A stretch of 64,000 nucleotides of DNA from the NCBI GenBank assembly GCA_000711775.1, contig ARYC01000320.1:1-64000 (forward strand). Reading direction: 5' to 3'. Positions within the stretch are counted from its first letter, which is position 1. Each line of letters starts with the position of its first letter. This stretch comes from Oxytricha trifallax (lineage: Eukaryota; Ciliophora; Spirotrichea; Sporadotrichida; Oxytrichidae). The notes under the pieces were generated by a model. It ran no database searches. It saw only the letters and a list, made by a program, of their open reading frames with translations, and was not told the origin of the DNA. A program made the translations under genes and the position numbers. This document shows, in pieces, positions 1-10,833 of this stretch.

Positions 1-397
1 TAAAAGCATAAGCTTAGGGAATTGCGGCAGTTCTCTGAACTTTATCTTCCAAATGTTGTAATTTATTGTCTCTATAGTTACTAATTTTTCCTTACTTGGC
101 TTGATTATAGTTTAATAAGTAAATCTTTTAGACCTCCGTTAATCCTTTACTTATCTAAATATTGTTTGATTCTCAACTGAAGTAATAGTTTCTTGACATT
201 TCACTTTCTTATTATTGCTGCTAATGCCCATAAATTCCATATAGTGTCTCCGTCTCTCCATTATTCTCTCTAGGAAATATCCTTGAGTTCCTAAAATGTT
301 TCTTAAAGAAGAAGCTTGCACTCTCTGAGCTATGTTCAAGTCAATAAACTCTCAGAGGTTCAAAGTCAAGGATATTATTTTATGGATTTAAGTATCT
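1..397. other. AT-rich DNA without a recognised gene
   Basis: No frame with convincing protein character was recognised, although short open frames exist on both strands. The stretch leads into the small ORF that begins at 398. Confidence 0.4.
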
Positions 398-703
398 ATG
401 AACATACCCAATCTTACGAAGCTCTTCGATCCCCTCTACTATCTTTTGCAAGATTTAACCAATTTGTCTTTGCTATCTGTTGTGAGAAAAAAATTCTCGC
501 AAGTCATTTCGAGGAGAAGAAATGTAGGGCTGCATGGTCAATTCCTAGTAAAATGGCATAAAGATAAATTTGTTGTCTACATTGATACAACTTCGCCTAC
601 TAAAATAGCGTATTAGTCTTTTGCAAATTAATTTTAGAACTTGCAATCAGCAAGAAGTAATTTAAAGGAAAACTTCTGTAGGCGTAGAAGTAATTCTTGT
701 TGA
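398..703 (+). CDS. Unrecognised ciliate-code ORF, 101 aa
   Basis: An ATG at 398 opens a frame that runs to TGA at 701-703 if TAA and TAG are read as glutamine; the standard code would end it at 614. The middle is balanced and protein-like (HGQFLVKWHKDKFVVYIDT around residues 48-66) and the C-terminus is basic. I do not recognise a family. It lies about 40 bp upstream of the telomere-like end of TBE-like copy 1, so it is outside that element. A competing frame on the same strand (316-561) is also open, and a shift between the two is possible, so the true gene may be longer and broken. Confidence 0.35.
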
Positions 704-745
704 CTTTCTTCTCTATTTATCATCAAGAGTTAGGTAGTTGTAATA

Positions 746-758
746 AAAACCCCAAAAC
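746..758 (+). repeat. Telomere-like terminal tract (C4A4)
   Basis: The tract reads AAAACCCCAAAAC. Copy 2 has AAAACCCC at 53710-53717, about the same distance (120-135 bp) upstream of its transposase frame. In known TBEs such tracts sit at the tips of the terminal inverted repeats. Confidence 0.55.
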
Positions 759-881
759 TCCTTTAGTAGTTTGATTGAGTTTTTAATTGATAAAAGGTAG
801 CAATAAACGCATGCTTTATAAAGGTTTTATTAGGTTTATTCAGGTGTTTAGGGTTTAAATATTAGTAATTTAAGCGAGTAT

Positions 882-1933
882 ATGTAAGGTTTGGGGTCGG
901 TTTATGACAGAGAGTTTATAGATTTATTGTTTAAGCTAGGTTATGGTTGCGATGAATATAGTGACTAAATCAAACCTATTCTTAATTACTCTTCTATAGC
1001 AAGGCTGCTCCACAAGTCTCCCACTACTGTTAGGTCTCACTGTCTATAAGCATTGAATTTGAAGAGTTAGTAACTTAATTCTAAGCTTAAGAGACCTTTG
1101 AAATTTAAGCAACATCATATTGATTTTCAAGTAAATGATAAGACTTTAAATTATTTGGCTCATTTCTCTCTCGCTTAGAGAGCTGTGATGTTTCATCGCT
1201 TTTTTCTAGCTCCCATCTCTGCTTAATGTATAGCCAACATTTATATTTAGAATGGGATATCTTACAAAACAGTCAATAGCAATAAGAGAGTGATTGACTT
1301 TAATGTTCCATTTTATAAGAATAATTTAATCATATATATATATATGATTAAATGCAGAGAGCATAATAGCATTGTATTAAGTTTATACACGCTGATGAAA
1401 ATGTATTCATGTTCAATACATTTATATCAAGATCTTTATACAAAAGGTACATCAACATGGAAGTTTATGATCAAAAGGTTAAGATTTAAACTCATGCTAT
1501 TCTTGTAGGAATCAGTGAAGATAATGGGCTAGAGACTTATTTTATCCATCCTTGCTCAATAAAGACTTAACAATACATAAAGTTCTTGCAATAGCTCAAA
1601 GATAAGTATGCTGACGAAGAAATTATTTTGTTTGTAGATAGCTTATCAGTTCACAAAACTAAAGACTTAAGGAAGGAATATGAAAGGCTTAACATTACAC
1701 CTGTATTTTACATTTCTTACAGCCCTCAATTTAATAGTATTGATTTATATTGGGGTATATTGAAAGGCCACTTCAAGAAACTTCTACAATACCACTTGAT
1801 ACACAATTTGAAGATAGATACAGTAGATTTTATAAAGAGTGCTGCTAAGAGAGTCATCGATGATTAAGCTATAGTGTGTGCGATAGAGGGGAGATTTTGT
1901 GTGTACAAATAAATTTTAGATTTAAATGAATGA
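882..1933 (+). pseudogene. TBE-type DDE transposase, one frame break
   Basis: Transposase of the Tc1/mariner/IS630 superfamily, which cuts and pastes the element in the germline nucleus. The N-terminal half is open from ATG 882 in one frame (GYGCDEYSDQIKPILN, then SSIARLLHKSPTTVRSH, a helix-turn-helix-like stretch). Near 1335-1350 an (AT)n run expands and the frame changes; copy 2 reads smoothly there. The catalytic half, open from about 1355 to TGA 1931-1933, shows HADENVF (first Asp), LFVDSLSVHKT (second Asp) and YSPQFNSIDLYWG. The third acidic residue is Asp, 34 residues after the second, where TBE and Tc1 enzymes have Glu. Tryptophan is TGG throughout. Codons TAA/TAG occur as Gln in many places. 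Probably inactive because of the (AT)n break. Confidence 0.8.
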
Positions 1934-1939
1934 ATAAGT

Positions 1940-2640
1940 TCACATATCAAATGAACTCTTAAATGATTTTGGTTTCTCTTTCTTTTCTTCCTCTTGTGGC
2001 TTGCTAGGTCCCATGTTTTTCCTCTTAGAGCCAGCTCCTGATTCTATGTGTATCTCTTCTGGCCTCTATATATCTTTGAAGAGTATTTTACATAATTCAT
2101 GTTTTACTTGAAATTTCCTCTCTCTCTTTAATTTGCTGCGCTCTTTCATAAAATATATTGCAGTACCAGGTTATTCTATAGAGTTAGAAGTCTAACCTTA
2201 CTTGAGATGAAAGGATGTTTCTGTAGTTTCTAGAGCCATGTCTCGCTAATTTTCATTGCCTGCTTCTCTTTTTCTTCAGGATAGATGCTGTAGCGTTTCT
2301 TGTGAGGAATCTCTATCATCTTTATTTAATTAGTCTTAAAAAGCCTTTTTATCTTCGAATAATAAAGCTTTAAAGAATGAGATTTTAATTCCTTCTTAAG
2401 TTGGTAGGAACAATCCAACTATTTGTATTGAGTTAGTTATGGAGGAAAATTTACCTTGCTAAACAAAGGATATGTTAAGGTTCTCCTTTAAAATTTCCCT
2501 ATTAAATCTTGAGATTAAATTCTCTTCATTGCATTATTCATAGACTCCATCTTGCTTCCTCTTTCTAGAAATGTTAATGAAATTTAATATTATTGATATC
2601 CATTCTAAGTTTATTGAAATCTTACTACTAAATAAGGAAG
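1940..2640 (-). pseudogene. TBE accessory ORF, copy 1 (internally deleted)
   Basis: Reading the minus strand, the last 69 codons (ATG at 2149 to TGA at 1942-1940) encode a basic tail, with GAGSKRKNMGPSKPQEEEKK near the end. Further upstream IPHKKRYSIYPEEKEKQ and the stretch near 2370 (KISFFKALLFEDKKAF) match copy 2 at 55.0-55.4 kb. About 60 residues present in copy 2 between those two blocks are missing here, and the frame changes near 2160. The gene is convergent with the transposase, with 6 bp between the stops. The position suits one of the non-transposase ORFs known from TBEs; I cannot assign which. Confidence 0.55.
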
Positions 2641-2660
2641 ACCTGCTGGATGTCAGGCTT

Positions 2661-3462
2661 AAAAAGATATGCTGATAAGCATTGTAAAACTTGCTCCAAG
2701 TCTCAGAGATTGACTTCCATTTTTATCAAACTTTCTACATTAAATTTATCCTAATAATATTTAATTATTTTAGGAGGTCTTCCAAATTAAGTTCAAACTT
2801 TATTAGGAGTTAATTTTTAAGGTTAAAGCTTAATTAGGAGGATATTAAATTAAAAAATGCTTAATAACTTTACCTCAAAATTAGGTTCAAACTTGATATG
2901 GAGGACCTCTTAGAGAAACAAAACTTCTTTAGGAGCATATTGATTTAATAAAATGTAAAAAATTCTCATAATATATGTCAATTTACAGTCTTTTATGCAA
3001 GACAATTATAAAGAAAAAAGAAATAAAATAATTCTGATTCCTTTTAGATAATAAATTAACGCATTAAAGTGATAATGTGATATATTTTGAGAGTTATTAT
3101 TGCTTTTATATTGGAAGTTTATTTAAGACTTAGAACCTTAACCAGAATAATAGAAAGATTAAGAATCAATGAATATTGCTGAGAAACAATAGAGCATAAC
3201 CATCGCATTTAAATCATCGTTATTATCAGGAGGATGGGGCTTTAAAATCTATAGTGGAAGTTCCTAAAATAATTAAAACAAAAAGAAGAATCAATTTTAA
3301 TGAATGATAAAGGTAGAATAATATATTTGTAATTTTAGAAAAATATTAATGTAAACAATAGAAAACGATTTAGGACAATTTTCAATGAATAATAAGATTA
3401 GGGGTACATTGTTATATTTTAAAGGCAGTTGTTGATAGTTATTATATAAAATTTATTACTTA
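2661..3462. other. AT-rich spacer with short direct repeats
   Basis: No gene seen. Two near-identical 17-bp blocks (AAATTARGTTCAAACTT) lie about 90 bp apart near 2787 and 2877, each close to a GGAGGWCYTC-type word. They may be remnants of the right end of copy 1. Confidence 0.3.
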
Positions 3463-3653
3463 TTATTGTAAAAATAGATAAAAATAGGAAATTTAAGAAA
3501 TAAAGTATAAATGCTTAAATGTATCAAAATATTAACTGCCAGTAATTAGGAGTGTTTATAATATAATTAGATTTAAATTTAAAATTATTAATTAAATTAA
3601 TTAAATATATATAATTGGTGGTCTAGTGGTCTGGCAGTGTCTTTAGGAGAGCA
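3463..3653 (+). repeat. Left inverted repeat of the gene-bearing element
   Basis: Pairs with 4342-4531. The outer ~120 bp is AT-rich and nearly identical; the inner tip carries the GC-rich word GTGGTCTAGTGGTCTGGCAG. There are a few mismatches and small gaps near the inner AT stretch. Confidence 0.7.
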
Positions 3654-3656
3654 CTC

Positions 3657-4311
3657 GTAAATATATATATATAAATACATTTAAAAATAATTACGAATGT
3701 GTAGACTGGTAATGGATTCAACGAATCACTAGACATTCCTCCGGCGCTGCCTAAGACCCACGGTTCTGGTGCTCTCAAAGGGTCAAGCCGTGCTGGTTGT
3801 AACACAACAGATGCAAAGAAATATACTATGTGTGCAGAAGGAGATTTCCTCAAAAATGACGATACATGTGGTACCTGTCCAGCTGATCAATACGGAAACG
3901 ATGATGGTGTATGTACCAATTGTATAGATCAGTGTCTCTCTTGCACTGGTTCCGGTAACAACATCATAGATGATGGAAGTGTTTGCGATGTTGATAATGA
4001 CAACTTCATACAAATTGATTCCAACGAATGCATTACAGTATGTCCAATGGTTATAGAGATGACGGTCCATTCTGCTACAGTAAGTTTGATGTTACATTCT
4101 AACCAACTCTATAGGAAATGTTCAACCAGAGGTTATTAGTTTTGCGGGTCTTACTCATGCAATCACATTCAACCAGCTTAAAGACAGTGTATTTCAGTTC
4201 TTGATCAAAGATCCGGGTGGATACAGTGTTCTCTTAGTCATTTGTGCATCCGGCTCGGTGGTCTCCGGCATGTTGACTCCATTAGTAGTCAACGCATCTG
4301 TAAAGTATTAA
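3657..4311 (+). pseudogene. Cys-rich (growth-factor-receptor-like) protein, one shift
   Basis: The frame from about 3705 is open and rich in paired cysteines (CAEGDFLKNDDTCGTCPADQ, then CTNCIDQCLSCTG). This resembles the furin-like/GF-receptor Cys-rich repeats common in ciliate surface proteins. Near 4045 the frame must slip by one base to continue with NGYRDDGPFCY, so this copy is broken or has a sequence error. A 35-nt intron (4080-4114, GTAAGT...CTATAG with TAAC inside) restores a long downstream frame containing QPEVISFAGLTHAITFNQLK and a hydrophobic end, to TAA at 4309-4311. If TAA is Gln the frame runs into the right repeat to TGA 4468-4470. A second possible intron is 3657-3704 (GTAAAT...GTGTAG). 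Confidence 0.6.
4080..4114 (+). other. 35-nt GT-AG intron
   Basis: It starts GTAAGTTT, contains CTAAC about 15 nt from the end, and ends CTATAG. Removing it joins two coding frames of matching composition. The length is typical of short ciliate introns. Confidence 0.55.
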
Positions 4312-4341
4312 TTTATTAAAATAATTATATATATTACAAAA

Positions 4342-4531
4342 GTGGTCTGCTAAAGACCTGCCAGACCACTAGACCACTAATTATATATTTTAATGTATTA
4401 ATTAATTAATTTTAAATTTAAATCTAATTATATTATAAACACTCCTAATTACTGGCAGTTAATATTTTGATAGATTTAAGCATTTATACTTTATTTCTTA
4501 AATTTCCTATTTTTATCTATTTTAACAATAA
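4342..4531 (-). repeat. Right inverted repeat of the gene-bearing element
   Basis: Reverse complement of 3463-3653, including CTGCCAGACCACTAGACCAC at the inner tip and CCTATTTTTATCTATTTT at the outer end. Confidence 0.7.
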
Positions 4532-5741
4532 TTGGTTTAAGATAAATATCATACAAGTTGTAGAGATAAAAAAAATGACAGTTAATTATCGCATAATCAA
4601 ATTAAAAGGGATAAGATTGTTTTCATAACTTTCATAAATAAGCTATTTTTGATGAACCATATATTTATGATATATTAAAAGTCAATCTTGCTAAAAGTTG
4701 CATTGAAAATTATAAGTGGATTTGTTTCAAATTTAAACTCTTATAATTAATCTAGCCATCAATAATAACCAATACTGCTTATGAAATTTGCCGAAATGGC
4801 TTATCAGTATTTTTAAATTATATATTTCAAAACAAAGTTGATGTAATTGATGGTCATTAAAATCATAATTAACAGTTCCTTAAAATTTAATATTTCTTTC
4901 TTCAATTTTTATTCTTCTAAACTAAATATAAAAATGAATATAAAAGCATTATTTTGATAAGGAATGTGGTAGAATTATACTAATGCATTTCTTGTCCAAA
5001 TGTTTCTTGTTTTAATTAGGCCATTATCAGCTGATACCACAAAATAGAAGTAATTAAGAGGGATGCACATATGAAATCAACAGAAATGCAAATAAAGTTA
5101 AATAAAATATTTCAAATCGCATTTATTAATTTTCTTAACTTCATTTATAAAAAAGATAAAGTTCTTGGTGTAATATCTATTTTTAATAAGTAATTCTTTT
5201 TTTCTTAATAGCAGATAATTATTGTAGATTTTTTAAAATGTAAATATGATTAACACCACTATATAACATTTAATAATTATTCCCTAATAGCTTTAATAAG
5301 ATAATAAAAATGGATGAAGCTTATTCATAAAAAATTACACTAAAAAATTCTGTTTTGTCACAAAGTCACTTGAGTTTTATATAAAAATGAACCCTGTTCT
5401 GATCTAATGCTAAATTAAACAAATGCAATTAATTTTTAAAGAATTTGATTAAACTTGAATGATTATGGAACAAGAAATAGTTAAACAGCAAATCTTCAGT
5501 ACAAGAATATAATAAAAAAGAAGCTAAAATGCTATATCATTAGACAAGATATTATTTTATATTATTTTGTTTTAGAAGCATAATAGATATTTGGAAAGAT
5601 AAAAATAATAGATATTTAAAGATGCTCAAGACAAAGAGAGTCACAAATTAAATAAATTGGACGTCAGATAGAGGCAAAAAATTTATTTTGTAAATGGCTT
5701 ATTTGAAATACTTAAACTTGAAAGTATAAGATATTAAAAAA
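4532..5741. other. AT-rich DNA, nothing recognised
   Basis: Very AT-rich with frequent stops, including TGA, in every frame that was checked. Confidence 0.35.
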
Positions 5742-5981
5742 ATGCAAGGTAACAATAAAAAAATAAATTTCAGAATCATTGGACATCTTTCTTTCAATTA
5801 TCAAGCGGAGCGATTAGATGAACTTTTAGCGTTGCTATCCATTAGTAGTAAGGTTAAACGATACCGTACCATATAATCTGATATTCACAAGTTGCTGTAG
5901 GTACAGGTACAAGTCTCATATTTTATTTACGTATTATTGTAAAAATTTTTAGCGATTCAAAATCTAACAGTAAACTACTGA
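5742..5981 (+). CDS. Unrecognised ciliate-code ORF, 79 aa
   Basis: ATG 5742 to TGA 5979-5981, open only if TAA/TAG are Gln. The first 55 residues are strongly protein-like (RIIGHLSFNYQAERLDELLA, then SSKVKRYRTIQSDIHKLLQ). From about 5900 the frame turns hydrophobic and AT-rich. A GT-AG interval (GTACAAGTC at about 5908 to TTTTAG at about 5952) would make a short intron, so the real exon may end near 5905. No family recognised. Confidence 0.4.
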
Positions 5982-6539
5982 GTATCACAAATAAATTTGC
6001 AAATCATATATGTAAGAGTCTGTATACGTGTTTTATAATTTAACTTGTTCTAGACCTAAATCTAACTCTCGATTAAATGAATAATATATTTTAAGCTAAA
6101 ATTAAAACTCTTTTGTCTTTAGGATATTTCTAATAAGTAATAAGTATTATCTACAGCGAAATCATTCTTGGCAAAAATGAAAAACTTAGCTTAGCATTGT
6201 GGATGAGAAAAAATTGCAATTAGCAAACAAGATTTGTAATAAACATTCATTTTTACAGATGTTACTACTTTTTACTGTATACAGTGTAGAACGATAATAA
6301 TTCAACAAACAAAGAGTTCATAGAATTTTTGGAGTAGACGGTAATAATCAACTGTTAACTGTGGAGGACCAGTAGTGATAGATGTAATTTATTTTTGTCA
6401 TTTCACACTGATAATTCAACTTCTATGCATTCTAAAGCTCAATAAGATGGAGAGAGAAATGTTTTTTTAAAAGCATAATTGAGAGAACTCTCAAATTATT
6501 TCAGCGAATGAGGTTAATTCAAAATTGATTCTCTAAATT
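5982..6539. other. AT-rich DNA, nothing firm
   Basis: Short frames only. From about 6470 weak coding character begins and leads into the relic at 6540. Confidence 0.3.
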
Positions 6540-7060
6540 ACATTTTACAGTTTCAAACAATTTTAGATCTGATAAATCTACAATATAATTTACAGAAGGA
6601 TATATAATAAATAAAGCTGAAGGAATTCTAGCTAGAGAAGTTTTTACTGAAGTCAAAATTTATTTGATAATTGGGCGTTTTAATGAAGATATCGAGAGCT
6701 ATGGAAGATATATTTTATCGAGTGTCATTCAAGCAATTGAAATTAAATAGCGAGAATAATAATTTTTCAAAGAGGAGCAATATCAATAAAATTAATTAGG
6801 TTAATGATATGGATGACTATAATATTAGCATCAATCTCAATGCTCCATTTCATGATATTATAATTCATTAAGACTCAGAATAAAAAATTATTAACCATAA
6901 GATATACTATAAAATTAGTTAAGTTGGAGTAGATGATAAGGAGTTCAAGAAAGATTGATTCAACTTTTCAAGAATTTCTTCCTAATTTTAAGGAATTGAA
7001 GGGCAAGTTTTTTAATTTACTGCGTTAATTAAATAAGATGATAGTTGAAAATTTTAATAT
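6540..7060 (+). pseudogene. Unrecognised coding relic
   Basis: One frame from about 6540 to 6800 reads smoothly in the ciliate code (KAEGILAREVFTEVKIYLI, then NEDIESYGRYILSSVIQAIE). It passes by a shift near 6790 into a second frame (DDYNISINLNAPFHDI, later DDKEFKKD and GIEGQVFQFTALIKQ) that meets TGA at a tryptophan-compatible position before FNFSRISSQ. Both parts have amino-acid use typical of soluble protein. No family recognised; a decayed host or transposon gene is equally possible. Confidence 0.35.
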
Positions 7061-7934
7061 TTCATTATCTGCATGACGACTAAAAATATTATTTTAAGTG
7101 ATGTATTGTTGCAAACAATATTTAAGTATTTTTAGAATTTAATATAATTTATCATGAGTCGCCATTTTGTGGAGAAATGGTGACGCTTGCAATTTCTTTA
7201 TCAAAATTTATTACATATACTATAGTGGCTTTAATATTTTCTCAGTTTTATCTTGTTCTAATCATGATTTTGAATAAAATAATCATCAATTTTTACTTGT
7301 TTTATTCATAAAATTAGAATTCAAATATCATGAGATATATTAGTAATCCCATTAAAACTATAATATTATTTAAGGAATTCTAAGATTTTCAAGTAGGATA
7401 TATACTTTAGTATAATGTAGAGAAAAATAAATTATAAATAAAGAGTTTTGGGCTTTTATTCATTCTAGAAAAAATCATTGAAATCCAATCAGATTTCTAA
7501 TATAAATATTATATACTAATGCATAATATTACATTATAGTGATTTCCAATAACTAAAAGAATGATTAAATAAGATATGAATTATCGATTTATTAAAGAAT
7601 AGGGGATATTAATTGTAATCACCCTGTAAGTGTCACAATTTTTCTAAAAAGTGCTACTTATATAAAAATAACTTACAAATGCTTATAATTATATTTTATT
7701 AGTTTCAATGTTTAGCTTTAAAGAACTTAATTTAAATAATAATTAAGTCATGCTCATTATGAATTATAATGACTTAATAAATAACTAATATAATTATGGC
7801 CTATGAGTTCGGTGTAAATACCCAATCCTTTTATATATATTTCAAACTGAAAAGTACTCAGGTCTTTCTTGCCCTCTCGACTCTGTCTGTTTATATTCTA
7901 GTTTTACCGGAAGTGGCTTGTAACTTGCAGAACC
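7061..7934. other. AT-rich DNA with one small hairpin
   Basis: No gene seen. Near 7740-7780 ATTAAGTCAT and its complement ATGACTTAAT face each other across about 20 nt. Confidence 0.3.
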
Positions 7935-8444
7935 TCAATCATTAATTTTAACCTTCCTCTGAATAGATTTTCTGCTTGTATAAAATTGCTTTTATTTATC
8001 CCGATCTTTCAACTTAATTTTTTGTCTAAGGGAGTAAGACTAGACCAGCATGCATTAAGTTAAGAACTATAAATAGGGATAGGAAAGATAGATTCTCTTG
8101 TACATTATGATACATATTTGGCAGTGCTTCCTATTTAATAGTGAGATTAACTACCTATTGATGAACTGGATTGGACTTATCTCATTACAGGCTTTAACAT
8201 ACATAGAGACCTGACCTAAATGGTGCTTTGATAGTTCAATCAATATTGCGACTTTTACATTGGCTTCTTTCTTCTTAGTCTTTTCCAAAGTTAATTAGTC
8301 TTGAAGCATGTTTTAGTTTAGTGCTAGGATCTAGTCTATCTTTAAACCATCATCTATTACTTAACCAATTATTCGAGACTACCATGAAAAAGAACTTGAT
8401 AGTTTAATTTGAGTACTCTTGTTTATTTTTCTGCAAGAAACTTA
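7935..8444 (-). CDS. Unrecognised 169-codon ciliate-code frame
   Basis: Checked codon by codon: no TGA between 8445-8447 and the terminal TGA at 7937-7935. It contains about a dozen TAA/TAG codons read as Gln, so it is invisible under the standard code. It is rich in Lys, Gln and Leu, with amphipathic stretches (DDGLKIDQILALNQNMLQDQ, then LEKTKKKEANVKVAILIELS) that suggest a helical or coiled-coil protein, and a basic C-terminus. Just upstream another frame (8345-8540, LLLKRPQTFEGLQGF) also looks coding, so the full gene probably began further right and is split by a shift. No family recognised. Confidence 0.45.
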
Positions 8445-8540
8445 TCAAGAAACCTTGAAGACCTTCAAAGGTTTGGGGTCTCTTCAGCAGCAAGCTGTCT
8501 CTTTCTTATTATTTCATTACAGCCTAACTTACTTTGTATC

Positions 8541-10662
8541 TAAATCTCAGTTATTTAGTTATCAAAAGTGAAATAGTTTCTCAATTTTTATGAAATTAAT
8601 TCGGGTATTATAATGAAATAACTGAATATATCAAATATGATTTAAAATCAAGTAATTATGGGAAATCACACAAAAATTAAAAGTATAAACTTTAGAGGAC
8701 TAATAACCATAAGTATCACAAGAATATTAGTATAATCTCCTAAATTTAAAGCTTTGAGTAATGATATATTATAATTAATAAAAATGCTCTATCTGATGTT
8801 AATATTTTTTTTATTTTAAAATCTAAAGGGTCAGTGCGAAATTCAGTTTAGTTATTAAAATAATAGTTTAATGCTATAGACAAAGAATATTACTTGAAAA
8901 TTCTGTTTAACAACACTTTATTAAAATTGCTGTTAGACCTAATTTTACTGATTTAAATAATATAATGTCTTTGGCAGAAACAAATCATAGAAAATATATT
9001 ATTAAAGAGGGTAATTTATGAAAAGTAATTAAAACACAAGATTAATGCAGTGAAATTCTTAAATAACTTAATCTTAATAATATATTCCATAATAATGAAT
9101 GAAGATTTTGATTCTAAGTCTGATTATGCAAAAGAGAATTAGAATTCTATGTAAATTTAAGTTATAGATATCCTAAATTAATTTGAAAATACTCCTAGAT
9201 CAGAAATAATCTTCCAAGCAAAATATAGGCATGATGAGAACTCAATAATCCTAATTTTTATTTCCATGAATACGAAAAATAAAATGAGTTTAATAATGTG
9301 ACAATATATTAAATTGTAATGTGTACCTGAAGTTCAAGAGAAGATAAATACATAATAGGCAAATTCTACAAAACGTTTAAATAGTTCAAATTTAATTAGA
9401 AAATAAAGCATTCCAACAAAGCAATCTAGAGCATCATATAAAAGAAGAAAGATAAGATTTACACAAATTAGGAGTGCTTAAGAATTGTTTAAATATGAAG
9501 AATAAATGAAAAAGAAAATAAAACGAGAAATTAAATGAGGAAAGTAAAAAATAGAACTTAATCAGCAAATATAAGACTCAGGTATGAAATTAAATTAAGG
9601 ATTTATTGACTACATTGTGAAAAAAAATTAATAAATTTAGTTAATTAATTATTATCAATTGCTTAAAATTCATTGTTCTGACACTTGTATTAGTCTCACT
9701 ATTTACACTTAAATTCATGTAAAATTATTTGAGAATAAGGTGGAATTTAAATTTAAATATTTATACTATCAGGATATTAGTTTGCATTTTAAAGTTTGAC
9801 AAACTCGCTCAAAAATTTTGATTTTCACTCTCAAGCCTGTTGTACTTTTATATTATTGATTAAATGCTAAGAATAGAGCAATATAATTTATGAAAAAAAT
9901 AGAAAAGCTGCTTTCAACCACATATGTTTATTTAAAATTTAAATATACGACAGAGAAAACCTAAATAAGGATAATCTTTTTTTAATTTTAAATAATAAAT
10001 GATCCTTTTCTTTCATCAAAGAAGTATTAATTTTATATTTTATTAATAATTTTTTAGTTAGCGGACAGACTTCGATATACTTATTCTAGTGTTATATAAT
10101 TTGGAGAATATTCATTTTTTCTAAAAGTTAATTTTTTTTGTTCAAAATAGTATAAGCAATCGCATTTTGATCTCCCTAGAATTTGAAATGTGATAAATAA
10201 TGTAAATATAGTTAGAAATATAAATTTAAAAATATTAAATTAGGGTATATTTCATAAAATATTTGAAAATATAGGTTTACTTAAGTTTTATTTGGGAAAG
10301 AGCCTAATTCTTATTAAGGTATCACAATTAGATACAAAAGCATAGACCCTTTTTTATTTTAATTTAGGACATTACAAATTGAATTCGTTAATTGCTAATT
10401 TCTTTAACCTTTATTTTTGAAAATTTATTATCGATAGTTAGTCATAACAGCTATTTTAGATATTCTCCTAGAGATTATACCATGATCTTCAACCTTCGTC
10501 TAAATTCACTCTATTAGTTCTGTGAGAATTTATAACTAAATCTATAATGATAATGACAGTGCCTATTAGTGAAACCTGAGGCATTTATTGCAGATTATAT
10601 CGTAGTAATTTACAATCAGGAACAATATTCTAATTTCAATATAGAATTCGCATAATTCCTTT
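8541..10662. other. AT-rich DNA, nothing recognised
   Basis: No convincing frame, repeat or hairpin was seen by eye in this 2.1 kb. Confidence 0.3.
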
Positions 10663-10833
10663 CAGATTTTTTGTTTCCCTTAGTTGAGTAGCCTAAGTGA
10701 CGATGATGATCTCTAACTCACAATAGAAGATATTAGAAGAATTCCAAAAGACTTTGAGTTTAGTGATCCTAATTTTTTCTCAAGAGTTTTTGATTTTCTT
10801 AAAATATTAAATCCCTCCCTAGCTTTTATCTGA
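10663..10833 (+). pseudogene. Short acidic coding fragment
   Basis: The frame ending at TGA 10831-10833 carries SLSDDDDLQLTIEDIRRIPK and DPNFFSRVFDFLKILNP. The composition is clearly protein-like, but no start or continuation was found. It is probably the last exon or a relic of a gene. No family recognised. Confidence 0.3.

Larger units (their letters stand above)
746..2660 (+). mobile_element. TBE-like Tc1/mariner-type element, copy 1
   Basis: The left end carries AAAACCCCAAAAC (746-758), matching the telomere-like C4A4 repeats that end the telomere-bearing elements of hypotrich ciliates. Inside are a forward transposase (882-1933) and an accessory ORF on the opposite strand (1940-about 2640) whose stops lie 6 bp apart. 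Copy 2 at 53.7 kb has the same order and spacing. A matching right end was not found and no zinc-finger ORF follows, so this copy looks truncated on its right; similarity to copy 2 fades near 2660. Confidence 0.65.
3463..4531. mobile_element. Inverted-repeat element enclosing a host-like gene
   Basis: About 190 bp at 3463-3653 returns as its reverse complement at 4342-4531. Shared landmarks are AAATAGATAAAAATAGG, ATTAACTGCCAGTAATTAGG and GTGGTCTAGTGGTCTGGCAG. The ~690 bp between the arms is far richer in GC than the surroundings and carries a Cys-rich coding sequence with a 35-nt intron. No transposase is present, so it fits a non-autonomous Pack-type element that captured a gene. No clear target-site duplication is visible. 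The alternative is an ordinary gene flanked by two oppositely oriented repeats. Confidence 0.6.
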
